Assembly: GCA_003141715.1 (NCBI GenBank)
Contig: PLNF01000024.1
Coordinates: forward strand, 1 to 39,884
Length of the DNA: 39,884 nucleotides
Reading direction: 5' to 3'
Source of the DNA: Bacteroidales bacterium
GTDB taxonomy: Bacteria > Bacteroidota > Bacteroidia > Bacteroidales > VadinHA17
Shown in pieces: positions 25,119 through 33,068 of the stretch. The number at the start of each line of letters is the position of its first letter. The stretch's first letter is position 1. A program made the translations under genes and the position numbers. The notes below the pieces were generated by a model. That model made no database searches. It saw nothing but the letters and a program-made list of their open reading frames with translations, and was not told where the DNA came from.

Positions 25119-26303
25119 TTAAATATATTCAAAGGTGACTTTCTTAAGCCATTTCTCCTCGAGCAACCGTGCTATTCGTTTTACGACAGTCCGCCTTATT
25201 TCAAGGTCAACAGGCAGGTTTGGGTCCTGATGTGCAATATTTATCCTTGTACCAATAATGAAGTGAATTTCATCGCTCTCCATGATAAGCCTGACGATCT
25301 TATCTGCCGGTCCCTTGCCAAGTTTTACGCTGTTATTATAAGTTTTTAATATCTCGTTAACCTTCTGTAGTGTGAGTATACCTTCAGTTACAAGATCAAT
25401 TCCTTCCAGAAAACTTTCGGGGGGAAGTTCCGGATCTTCGAATATTAATTCATCAATTATTGTTCTGTTTAATTCCCTGGCAATAATATCTGCAGTTGTA
25501 CCGCCGCAGAGAATAACTTTTCCCTTATATGCCATGACTTTTGCAGCCAGCTCTTTATCCTTTTCCTTTTCGTATGGCGGACCTGTACTGATAATCAGTT
25601 TTCGAGGCTCCCGGAAGTAAATTGTTGCACAACTTATATCATCACGGGCTTTATAGTTGTCGTTTTTGTGAGCCATTGTAACAATCTTCCCGGCAAGCAT
25701 AATAGCTGAAATTGATGCTTCACTTGTTACCAGAGATGCCGCATAAGTTGATATATTTTCCCTTTCCCAGCCAAATGGAAATTGTTCGCTGCCCATTCCA
25801 CTCTGAGAAACGCCATCTGAACAGAAGATTATTCTGTCTTCTTTCTCAGGCATAAATGAACAGGTTTTGAGCACTTTGCCGGAATTTTTACCTTTCTCAA
25901 GCACTACCTTTTTCCATGAAGGATCAAATATCTGGTTGCCTCTTAAAATAATGCATGATGGGTTGTCATATTCCAGGATTGTTGCTTTTCCGCTGCTCTC
26001 AATATCTATAATTGTAAAAGTTGAATAGCTGATTTTCCTTTCACTGCATACGGGAAGGGTATTCATTATTATCTCAGCAATACGGTCGACCTCTTTATGT
26101 TCACGTGTAAAATTTATGGACATAGTTGCTGTAAGTGTTGCAAGAATATTTGCTTTAACACCGTGTCCCATACCGTCTGAAAGAACAGCTATAACCCTGT
26201 CTTCTTCTTTTATATACCTGTACAGAAATACATCACCGCAAATCCTCTCACCGTCGTAGTTCCTTTGCTGACTGTTAACCTCTATAAAAAAATTCCTGTT
26301 CAC
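25119..26303 (-). CDS. SpoIIE-type protein phosphatase linked to sensory hydrogenase
   Basis: 394 residues, starting with GTG at 26303. No ATG lies in the short gap to the upstream gene. The N-terminal half is a PP2C/SpoIIE phosphatase: ICGDVFLYRY, LSDGMGHGVKAN, IIFCSDGVSQSGMG and ARDDISCATIYF supply the metal-binding Asp residues. The C-terminal half (about 230-394, with STGPPYEKEKDKELA and VILCGGTTADIIARELNR) is a domain I know from phosphatases beside sensory [FeFe]-hydrogenase genes. It starts 6 bp after the stop of the PAS-bearing hydrogenase homologue, so the two are surely co-translated. Inference: the H-cluster/PAS protein controls this phosphatase, whose target would be a phosphorylated regulator elsewhere. 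Confidence 0.88.
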   Translation of the reverse strand: MNRNFFIEVNSQQRNYDGERICGDVFLYRYIKEEDRVIAVLSDGMGHGVKANILATLTATMSINFTREHKEVDRIAEIIMNTLPVCSERKISYSTFTIIDIESSGKATILEYDNPSCIILRGNQIFDPSWKKVVLEKGKNSGKVLKTCSFMPEKEDRIIFCSDGVSQSGMGSEQFPFGWERENISTYAASLVTSEASISAIMLAGKIVTMAHKNDNYKARDDISCATIYFREPRKLIISTGPPYEKEKDKELAAKVMAYKGKVILCGGTTADIIARELNRTIIDELIFEDPELPPESFLEGIDLVTEGILTLQKVNEILKTYNNSVKLGKGPADKIVRLIMESDEIHFIIGTRINIAHQDPNLPVDLEIRRTVVKRIARLLEEKWLKKVTFEYI

Positions 26304-26309
26304 GTAAGA

Positions 26310-28196
26310 TTATTTGGACTTATTTTTTGTATTCAGTTTTTTTGATTTATACGACTCAATTATAGAGTTCAGCATCTGCTCTGTTTCTGATGCACCTTCT
26401 CCAAGAAGGAATCCTATCTTCTGAACCATTTCAAGGTTTTTCTCAATCACCTCACTTACCCTGCTGGTAACCTCTTCACCCTGAACTTCGGGAGAATAAA
26501 GGTCGCGGATTATAGCTCCGCAAATTTTATTCTTCCTGATTGGAAAGATTGAGACATTCAGCATTTTATCTTCAAAATGGACATCTTTACTTAATACAGG
26601 TTCATCTTCCTTCAGTACAAAAGTGAACATATTATACACATTAAAGGGAAGGAGTGTTTTAACATCAGCACCAGCCAGTCCGGGAATTACATCAGATATG
26701 GCTTTGGCATCTTCACCAATAATATTTATAAAGCTTTGATTAGAATGAAGTATTTTAAGATTGTTGTCAACGATAACCACACCGGTAGGAAGCTTTTCGA
26801 GCATATTATTCATCATATCGGAAGCACTCTGGGCAATCTCTTTTTCCCTGCGGGCAAGTTCTTCTGATTCTTTGAGAGCCGTTTTTGTTTCAGCCAGTTT
26901 TCTGTTTGTCTGTCTGAGTGTCTCAATATATTCCTGTTTATTACGGAGATTAAAGGTATGGCACATTTCAGGAACTGCAAGTCCCTTGGCAACTGTTGAT
27001 GCGAAATCGCGACAGGAGAGATATCCGCAGGCACCACAGTTTATTTCATCATTGGGACTGTCTTTGCCGATTATTTTAAGTACTTCTAATACAGCTTCTT
27101 CCGGAGGGTCCGGAATTCTCTGGTCGTCAGGTGTGAAGGTTCTTAAAAAATCCAGTTTTGACCATTTTTCCATATTTTTCTGCCAGAGTGCCTTGTCAAG
27201 CTGGCCTACTCTCTTTTCAGCATACCTGCTTACAAGGGCTCTTCTCCTGAATCGTTCATTATGATGCTGCATACCTGGACCAAGCAGGCATCCATGGCAA
27301 AAGAAGAGGTTAAAATGATGTTGTAAAGTATCAATGTATTTATCAAAATCATTTATTGCTTCAAGTATTTCTTCTTTTCCCGAAGCAGTTATTACCCGGC
27401 TTGAAACCATATCACGTTTTATCCCACCTGCCTGGATAATCCCTGCAGGCAGTGGGTAGAGCGCGCCCCAGTTACCATGTGGCGGATCAAAATCAGACAT
27501 TTTAACCAGTCTTTCCTGAATCTTGAATTCATCAAAAAGTTCCCTTAGCTCCACAAAAGTCAGAACCCCGTCAACAAGATTCCCTGAATCATAGATAAGT
27601 GATTCGTCTTTTGCATCGATGCACGGGCCTATCTGAACTGTGGCTACCTCTGGTCCGTATAGCTTTTTTACAACCATTGCAGTGGCAACAATAGGAGAGA
27701 CCAGCGGGGCCAGATTTGGTACAAGCTCCGGATGAAACTTCTCAATAAGCTTGACAATTGATGGGCAGTTTGCAGTTATCAGATACTTGCCTTCAGCTTT
27801 TAAGAAAAGTTTTGCATAAGCTGCAGCAATCAGATCAACTCCGAATGAATCCTCATGAACATAGTCAAAACCCAGCGAACGGATCATTGCTACGAACTTC
27901 CTGTAATCAGTTATATCATCAAACTCCGATGCAATGCTTGGCTCAATAAGTGCTGCAGTTTTTCTTCCGGATGATAATAGTTTCTTCACGTCTTCCTTTG
28001 AATCGCGGAATTCAATAGCATGCGGAGTACATGATACATAACAAAGTCCACACCCTATGCATCTGTCGGGAAGAATATACGGATGCGCCTTCTGGGGTTT
28101 AACCTCAATAGCATTTACAGGGCAGACTCGCACGCAGGAATATGAGTTTCTGCATTTTTCGTCATTTATATAAAGAACTGGCTTTCTGTTTTTCAT
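26310..28196 (-). CDS. Sensory [FeFe]-hydrogenase homologue with PAS domain (HydS-like)
   Basis: 628 residues. Order: two [4Fe-4S] ferredoxin motifs (Cys15-25 and Cys46-56 regions); an [FeFe]-hydrogenase H-cluster domain (about 75-350); a CGACGYLSC-type iron-sulfur domain (Cys387, 390, 395, 412); a helical linker; a PAS domain (about 462-565); a charged C-terminal helix. H-cluster motifs are degenerate. TANCPSIV has Asn143 where active enzymes have the proton-relay Cys, though the ligand Cys144 stays. IGPCIDAKDE keeps Cys192. FFCHGCLLGPG has Cys300 and Cys303, a Cx2C instead of Cx3C. This matches sensory (group C/D-like) hydrogenases rather than a turnover enzyme. No kinase is attached. Output is probably through the phosphatase gene 6 bp downstream. 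Confidence 0.9.
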   Translation of the reverse strand: MKNRKPVLYINDEKCRNSYSCVRVCPVNAIEVKPQKAHPYILPDRCIGCGLCYVSCTPHAIEFRDSKEDVKKLLSSGRKTAALIEPSIASEFDDITDYRKFVAMIRSLGFDYVHEDSFGVDLIAAAYAKLFLKAEGKYLITANCPSIVKLIEKFHPELVPNLAPLVSPIVATAMVVKKLYGPEVATVQIGPCIDAKDESLIYDSGNLVDGVLTFVELRELFDEFKIQERLVKMSDFDPPHGNWGALYPLPAGIIQAGGIKRDMVSSRVITASGKEEILEAINDFDKYIDTLQHHFNLFFCHGCLLGPGMQHHNERFRRRALVSRYAEKRVGQLDKALWQKNMEKWSKLDFLRTFTPDDQRIPDPPEEAVLEVLKIIGKDSPNDEINCGACGYLSCRDFASTVAKGLAVPEMCHTFNLRNKQEYIETLRQTNRKLAETKTALKESEELARREKEIAQSASDMMNNMLEKLPTGVVIVDNNLKILHSNQSFINIIGEDAKAISDVIPGLAGADVKTLLPFNVYNMFTFVLKEDEPVLSKDVHFEDKMLNVSIFPIRKNKICGAIIRDLYSPEVQGEEVTSRVSEVIEKNLEMVQKIGFLLGEGASETEQMLNSIIESYKSKKLNTKNKSK

Positions 28197-28210
28197 ACTA
28201 ACTAATATAA

Positions 28211-28335
28211 GTGCCTAAAGTGCCTAGAGTGCCTAAAGTACTTAGAGTTACTATCAATATGTCAATCATCAGCTTTTTAAAACATTAAACCTTTAACTTT
28301 AAGTACTCCAAACTTTAGCTCACTTTAAGTACTTT
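28211..28335. repeat. Nonamer tandem repeats with an inverted partner
   Basis: Four 9-bp units, GTGCCTAAA, GTGCCTAGA, GTGCCTAAA and GTACTTAGA, run from 28211 to 28246. AAAGTACTTAGAGT (28235-28248) recurs inverted with one change as ACTTTAAGTACTTT (28322-28335). The array fills the gap between the ferredoxin gene and the sensory hydrogenase gene, so it would be transcribed as a stem-loop-prone spacer if the two are one operon. Confidence 0.75.
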
Positions 28336-28337
28336 CT

Positions 28338-28592
28338 TTAAACTAATCCGGCAAATTCTTTTTCCAGAATGCTCTCTATTTTTGAGAGTGTGACTCCCTC
28401 AAGAGTTACTCCGTTTATGTTCAGGTTTGGACCATTACTGCAGAGACCCATACAACGAGCCCCTTTGAAAATGACTTTGTCGTCAAGATGATTTTTTCTG
28501 AGATATTCTCTGATGAACATTACAACATCTTTATTACCCCGGGAAAAACAGGAACTGCCAAGACAGATTTGCATCTCAATTCTCTGAGCCAT
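28338..28592 (-). CDS. Thioredoxin-like [2Fe-2S] ferredoxin
   Basis: About 84 residues from the ATG at 28592 (MAQRIEMQICLGSSCFSRG). An in-frame ATG 11 codons upstream would add an unrelated leader overlapping a -7-like box, so I prefer the inner start. The four cluster ligands are arranged as in HydC/NuoE: CLGSSC (Cx4C), then CMGLC (Cx3C) in KGARCMGLCSNGP. It lacks the N-terminal helical part of HydC and is therefore a free-standing thioredoxin-fold ferredoxin. Such genes accompany sensory hydrogenases, and this one precedes one by 141 bp. It probably exchanges electrons with that protein. It is divergent from hydC. Confidence 0.85.
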   Translation of the reverse strand: MAQRIEMQICLGSSCFSRGNKDVVMFIREYLRKNHLDDKVIFKGARCMGLCSNGPNLNINGVTLEGVTLSKIESILEKEFAGLV

Positions 28593-28604
28593 TTTTTTAC
28601 TGTT

Positions 28605-28612
28605 CAAAAATA
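28605..28612 (-). promoter_or_regulatory. -7-like box for the [2Fe-2S] ferredoxin gene
   Basis: Read leftward the sequence is TATTTTTG, matching the Bacteroidota TAnnTTTG consensus, 12 bp before the chosen ATG. I found no good -33 element at the right distance, so this is tentative. Confidence 0.35.
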
Positions 28613-28816
28613 AACACGACATCAAAAGTAATAATTATTTCTGAGCTGTCATAAACCTCTGTTAATCTTAAATTCCTGGTTTTTACAGGCAAAATTATTT
28701 TGGTACGAACTTTTAACGATAATATTTTTATAGGTATAATTCTCAATACATATTATAAAACAATAATAACCAGTACGTTATAAAAGAATAAAACAAAAAA
28801 GTAATTTGTTAATTTA

Positions 28817-28834
28817 TTGTTAATAAAATAACAA
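28817..28834. promoter_or_regulatory. Putative Rex operator upstream of hydC
   Basis: TTGTTAATAAAATAACAA matches the Rex operator form TTGTTAANNNNTTAACAA known from clostridial-type Rex proteins at all but one arm position. It lies just upstream of the hydC -7 box, over the expected -33 area, and is flanked by further half sites. Rex would release it when NADH/NAD+ rises. A rex gene lies at 36732. An 18-bp stretch (28818-28835) recurs exactly at 35126-35143. Confidence 0.7.
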
Positions 28835-28861
28835 TGTTTATTTATTAACAATAAAATCAAT

Positions 28862-28869
28862 TATCTTTG
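28862..28869 (+). promoter_or_regulatory. -7 box of the hydC promoter
   Basis: TATCTTTG fits the TAnnTTTG element of Bacteroidota primary-sigma promoters, 30 bp before the hydC ATG. A weak -33 candidate (TTTA at 28837-28840) stands 21 bp upstream. The putative Rex sites surround that position. Confidence 0.6.
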
Positions 28870-28899
28870 TCTTGAAATTATATACATAATACTATCAGA

Positions 28900-29370
28900 A
28901 TGGGAACAGATCTTGATATAATTCTGAGAAAATACAAACAGGGGAAAAGAGAAGATTTAATTCCTTTGCTTCAGGAAATACAGGATGATCTGGGATATCT
29001 TTCTGAAGAAGCGATTGTAAAGACAGGGAGATTCCTGGGGCTAAGTACAACAAAGATCTATGGACTTGCCACATTTTATGACAGGTTCAGGTTCTTCCCT
29101 TCAGGAAAAATTCAGATTAGGATCTGCCATGGAACATCATGTTTTCTAAACGGATCACAAACAATCATAAATAAAATAAAAGAAGAGACCGGAGTGATGC
29201 CGGGACAGACAACCAGGGACGGCAATTTCAGCTACGAGATTGTTTCATGCATGGGTGGTTGCTGTAATGGACCAGTGATAAATGTAAATGGTCAATATCA
29301 CACTCATATTAAAGCTGAACAGCTTCCTGAACTGATTAAAAGGTTAAAATACGTTATTGAAAACGACTAA
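28900..29370 (+). CDS. hydC: HydC, NuoE-like [2Fe-2S] subunit
   Basis: 156 residues, typical for the HydC/NuoE family. An N-terminal helical bundle (about 1-70, with LLQEIQDDLGYLSEEAI and TTKIYGLATFYDRF) precedes a thioredoxin-fold [2Fe-2S] domain. Ligands are CHGTSC (Cx4C) and CMGGC (Cx3C) followed by CNGPVINVNG. In electron-bifurcating hydrogenases, HydC joins HydB and HydA in a cytoplasmic complex coupling NADH and ferredoxin to hydrogen. All ligand cysteines are present, unlike in the neighbouring HydB N-terminus. It is first in the run hydC-hydB-hydA-sensory kinase, with an 18-bp gap to hydB and a likely Rex-controlled promoter upstream. Confidence 0.92.
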   Translation: MGTDLDIILRKYKQGKREDLIPLLQEIQDDLGYLSEEAIVKTGRFLGLSTTKIYGLATFYDRFRFFPSGKIQIRICHGTSCFLNGSQTIINKIKEETGVMPGQTTRDGNFSYEIVSCMGGCCNGPVINVNGQYHTHIKAEQLPELIKRLKYVIEND

Positions 29371-29388
29371 TTCCAGTAAAAATTCCCG

Positions 29389-31323
29389 ATGGAAGATTTA
29401 AAAACATTCCTGATCGATAAGGTTCTTATGTATGAATCCGATACATTGTCACCGGAAACAAATAAGGTTTTACAACAGGTGAGACGGGAAAAAACCAATA
29501 AACCTGTAATCTTTGTCTCTACCGGTACAAGTAGTGTCATTGCCGGATCAGAAAAAACCTGTTCAGCAATTGATACATACATTAAGGAAAATGAACCATC
29601 AGCAGAATTAGTGCATGTAGGATGTAACGGACCAGCTTCTTATGAACCGCTTGTATGTATTCAGATTCCGGGGAAAAATAAATTATTCTTCAGAAATATA
29701 ACTGAAGAGAAGGTGGAACCTCTGCTGAACGGGGTTTTTCACAATGATATAAATGAGGACGATCTGGCCGGTCAGACAGGCACAAAAGGATTTGAATTGT
29801 GGTCGGGAATCCCTTTTATGGATGAGCTGCCATTTTTTGCAAACCAGAAAAGAGTCATACTTAGCAACTGTGGATTCTACGATCCCGAAAGCATTGAAGA
29901 ATATATAGCCCGAGGAGGTTACCGTGCATATATCAAAGCAATAAGACATTATACCTTTGAAGAAGTATGTGATATTATTGAAAGGAGCGGGCTGAGAGGC
30001 AGAAGCGGAGGAGGATATCTTACAGGATTGAAATGGAAGCATGCGCTTAATACAACCTCAAGTGCAAGGTATCTTATCTGCAACGCAAAGGAAAGTGACC
30101 CCGGAGCCTTCACCGACAGAACAATCCTTGAAAGTGATCCGCACCGGTTAATCGAAGGTATTGCAATTGCTTCCTACGCTATCGGGGCTTCTAATGCCAT
30201 TATTTTTATGCGATCGGGTTCGGATCATGCAAAGAACAGGCTTCAGAAAGCAATCGACAGAGCCAGAGACTTCGGACTTTTCGGGCATAATATTTTCTCA
30301 AGTGGATATAACCTTGATGTCATAATCCGAGTTGAACCCGGAGCATTCGTTTGTGGTGAAGAAACTGCTCTGATTAACACTCTTGAAGGGAAACGGGGTA
30401 TGCCACAACTTAAACCTCCTTATCCGACAACAGCAGGATTATTCGGAAAACCAACTGTTATTAACAACGTGGAGACTCTTATGAATGTCCCCCTCATAAT
30501 GCAGAACGGACCGGAATGGTTCCGCACTCTGGGAACAGATAATAGTCCTGGTACCAAAGTATTTGCAGTCGCAGGAAAAGGACGCATGTCGGGTGTGGTT
30601 GAAATCGAAATGGGTACCAGTATCAGGACAATTCTTGAAGATATTGCTGATGGAATAAAAGAGGGGAAAGAGTTTAAAGCTATACAGCTCGGGGGAGTAT
30701 CAGGTTCATTCATTACAGATAAAAACCTCGATATTGTTATTGATTACGATGTTCTAAAGAAAAAGGGAATTGGTATGGGAGCGGGTGGATTCGTGATAAT
30801 TGATGAGAATACCTGTATGGTTGACCTTGTAAGATATTATATGGAATTCATCCGAAATGAAAGTTGTGGAAAATGTATCCCATGCCGAGAAGGTACCGGC
30901 AGGATGCTCGAGATACTTGAAGGTGTTATAAGGAAACCTCTGAATGAAGAATCCGGAACAACCCTCGAGAGATTTAAAGGTGTAATGCAACTCGAAACAA
31001 TAGCATCGGTAATGAAAGACACTTCTCTGTGCGGACTCGGACAAACAGCTCCGAACCCTTTCATAAGTGCTCTTAAAAATTTCAGGGATGAGTTTGAAGA
31101 GCATATATTTGACAGGAAATGCCGCGCCAATATCTGCAGGGGACTCAGAACATTTTCAATTGATGTGGACAAGTGTACAGGTTGCACGGCATGTGCTGCT
31201 AAATGTCCTGTAAATGCGATTTATGGTACACGACTTCAGCCGTTTTTTATTGTTGAGGAGAAATGTATCGGCTGCGGGATCTGTTTCGATATTTGTAAGT
31301 TCAGTGCAATAAATGTTAAATAG
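29389..31323 (+). CDS. hydB: HydB, NuoF-like flavin subunit with altered cofactor-site residues
   Basis: 644 residues with the standard HydB layout. An N-terminal thioredoxin-like domain (about 38-110) precedes a NuoF-type FMN/NADH domain (about 180-400), an SLBB region, the [4Fe-4S] motif SCGKCIPCREG (about 492-502) with later CGLGQTAPNP, and two C-terminal [4Fe-4S] motifs. Oddities: the N-terminal domain keeps few cysteines (Cys79 in VGCNGPASYEPLV, where family members have a second Cys), so its [2Fe-2S] cluster is probably lost. CNAKESDPGAF has Lys234 in place of the usual Asp. MRSGSDH replaces the usual RAEY/RGEY with its Glu. These positions line the FMN/NADH pocket in NuoF. The complex may bind nucleotide differently. 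hydA starts 5 bp after its stop. Confidence 0.9.
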   Translation: MEDLKTFLIDKVLMYESDTLSPETNKVLQQVRREKTNKPVIFVSTGTSSVIAGSEKTCSAIDTYIKENEPSAELVHVGCNGPASYEPLVCIQIPGKNKLFFRNITEEKVEPLLNGVFHNDINEDDLAGQTGTKGFELWSGIPFMDELPFFANQKRVILSNCGFYDPESIEEYIARGGYRAYIKAIRHYTFEEVCDIIERSGLRGRSGGGYLTGLKWKHALNTTSSARYLICNAKESDPGAFTDRTILESDPHRLIEGIAIASYAIGASNAIIFMRSGSDHAKNRLQKAIDRARDFGLFGHNIFSSGYNLDVIIRVEPGAFVCGEETALINTLEGKRGMPQLKPPYPTTAGLFGKPTVINNVETLMNVPLIMQNGPEWFRTLGTDNSPGTKVFAVAGKGRMSGVVEIEMGTSIRTILEDIADGIKEGKEFKAIQLGGVSGSFITDKNLDIVIDYDVLKKKGIGMGAGGFVIIDENTCMVDLVRYYMEFIRNESCGKCIPCREGTGRMLEILEGVIRKPLNEESGTTLERFKGVMQLETIASVMKDTSLCGLGQTAPNPFISALKNFRDEFEEHIFDRKCRANICRGLRTFSIDVDKCTGCTACAAKCPVNAIYGTRLQPFFIVEEKCIGCGICFDICKFSAINVK

Positions 31324-31328
31324 CTTTT

Positions 31329-33050
31329 ATGCTTTTTACAATACAGGTAAATAATAAAAAGATCAAAGCCGAAAAGGGTGAAACAATCCTTTCGGCCCTT
31401 AATCGCAACGGAATTATTATACCGACCCTCTGCAGGATGAAAGAGTTTACCCCCACTGGCGCCTGCAGGATGTGTGTTGTTGAAGTCGAAGGTCGTGATC
31501 GGCTGGTTACAGCCTGTTCACAACCTGTAGAGGAATGGATGAAGATTAAAACACATTCACCCAGGGTGATCACAGCACGAAAAACAATAGTTGAGCTGTT
31601 GCTGTCAAACCATCCTGACGATTGCCTCTATTGCGACAGAAATCTGAATTGTGAACTTCAGCGTCTTTCGGAAGAGCTGAATATCAGAGAACGACGCATA
31701 CGCGGCAGAAAAATAAAACCCCGTCTCGACCAGTCAAGCCCTGCTATAATAAGGGAACTCTCCAAATGTATTCTCTGCGGACGATGTGTCAGAGTCTGTG
31801 AGGAAGTAATAACTGCAACTTCACTTGATTTTATTAATAAAGGGAGAGAAACACATGTTGGCGCTGCCATGGACAGGGATTTTAACTTTTCAAGCTGTGT
31901 TCATTGCGGCCAGTGCGTCCTGGTTTGTCCTACCGGTGCGCTTCATGAAAAACATAATATTTCAGAAGTTCAGGAATACCTTAATAAACCTGAAATAGTA
32001 AAGGTCATTCAGTATTCTTCAATGGTGGTTTACGGAATAGCTGAAGAACTTGGGATGAGATATACCAGGGAATTTGATAAGATTCTGAATACCATTCTTC
32101 GTAAAATTGGTTTTGATAAGGTTTATAAAACAGGATTAGGTACTGATGTTTGTATATCCGAAATTGCAGGTCAGCTCTCCGAAAGAATTGAAAATAAGTC
32201 AGATAACCCTTTATATATTTCTGCTTGTCCTGCATGGGTCAAATATGCAGAGCAATTTATTCCATCACTCATTCCTCAACTCTCCACAGTTAAATCCCCG
32301 CAACAGATTACCGGGGTACTGATAAAGACTCTGGTAGCAGATCAGCTTGGCGTTAAACCTGAGGAGATCTTTTCAGTTTCAGCCACTCCCTGTATGGCAA
32401 TGAAATTTGAAGCCCGTCGAGACGGGATGATGAGGAAAGGTATCAGTGATGTGGATTCTGTTTTGACGGTGAGGGAACTTGCCAGGCTTATAAGGTTATA
32501 TGGTATTGACACCTCAAACATTGAACATGAACCGGCTGATGAACCTATGTCAGGAAGAAGCTCAGCCGCCATATTGGCTGAAGTGTCTGGAGGGATGGCA
32601 GAAGGTGTCATCCGATCATATCATTATCAGAAAATGAAGAAAGAGCCTGATATACAGATTTTTAAAAAGTTGAGATCGGGAGGAACATTCAGGGAAATGT
32701 CAGTAATGATAGGTGAGACCGAGGTTAAAGTCGCAGTAGTAGATAGTCTTACAGGTCTGGAAAAGTTAAAGGTTTCCATAGCAGCCGATAAAAAGTATGA
32801 CCTTATTGAAGTAATGACTTGTCCGGGCGGATGCGTACATGGAGCAGGATTATCATTCAATAATTCAAAGGATGAAATTAAAACCAGATCGAAGCTGGTC
32901 TATCAGGCGGATGATACAGAAGCAATTAATCTGCCATGCAAATCACCGTCTCTTATAAATTTATACGAGAAACTGTTAAAAGATAATGCTGACATTGCAG
33001 ATAAAAAGATATTCTTTACTCATTTTGAGAAAAGAAATGTATTGTTATAA
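31329..33050 (+). CDS. hydA: HydA, [FeFe]-hydrogenase catalytic subunit with atypical active-site residues
   Basis: 573 residues. The N-terminal NuoG-like part has a [2Fe-2S] domain (CRMKEFTPTGACRMC...TAC) and a His-Cys3 [4Fe-4S] site (HPDDCLYCDRNLNCEL). Two [4Fe-4S] motifs follow (CILCGRCVRVC and CVHCGQCVLVC), then the H-cluster domain (from about 210). The four H-cluster cysteines are present: Cys300 in SACPAWV, Cys355 in TPCMAMKFE, and Cys498 and Cys502 in MTCPGGC. Three conserved second-sphere features differ. Ala299 replaces the proton-relay Cys of TSCCP. Met358 replaces the Lys of MPCTAKK. HGAGLS replaces the usual GGGQP end. No C-terminal extra [2Fe-2S] domain is present. It should assemble an H-cluster, but ordinary hydrogen turnover is doubtful. 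Confidence 0.9.
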   Translation: MLFTIQVNNKKIKAEKGETILSALNRNGIIIPTLCRMKEFTPTGACRMCVVEVEGRDRLVTACSQPVEEWMKIKTHSPRVITARKTIVELLLSNHPDDCLYCDRNLNCELQRLSEELNIRERRIRGRKIKPRLDQSSPAIIRELSKCILCGRCVRVCEEVITATSLDFINKGRETHVGAAMDRDFNFSSCVHCGQCVLVCPTGALHEKHNISEVQEYLNKPEIVKVIQYSSMVVYGIAEELGMRYTREFDKILNTILRKIGFDKVYKTGLGTDVCISEIAGQLSERIENKSDNPLYISACPAWVKYAEQFIPSLIPQLSTVKSPQQITGVLIKTLVADQLGVKPEEIFSVSATPCMAMKFEARRDGMMRKGISDVDSVLTVRELARLIRLYGIDTSNIEHEPADEPMSGRSSAAILAEVSGGMAEGVIRSYHYQKMKKEPDIQIFKKLRSGGTFREMSVMIGETEVKVAVVDSLTGLEKLKVSIAADKKYDLIEVMTCPGGCVHGAGLSFNNSKDEIKTRSKLVYQADDTEAINLPCKSPSLINLYEKLLKDNADIADKKIFFTHFEKRNVLL

Positions 33051-33068
33051 TAAATAACACGATTAAAT

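Larger units (their letters stand above)
28593..28899. other. Divergent promoter region between the ferredoxin gene and hydC
   Basis: This 307-bp A+T-rich gap holds no gene. It contains a -7-like box for each direction (28605-28612 leftward, 28862-28869 rightward). Near the hydC side it has four TTGTTAA/TTAACAA-type half sites at 28806-28812, 28817-28823, 28828-28834 and 28845-28851. Those suggest redox control of at least the hydC operon, listed separately. Confidence 0.6.

Noticed and set aside
28211-28246. Short regularly repeated units resembling a CRISPR array
   Set aside because: Units of 7-9 bp are directly adjacent with no unique spacers, and no cas gene is present.
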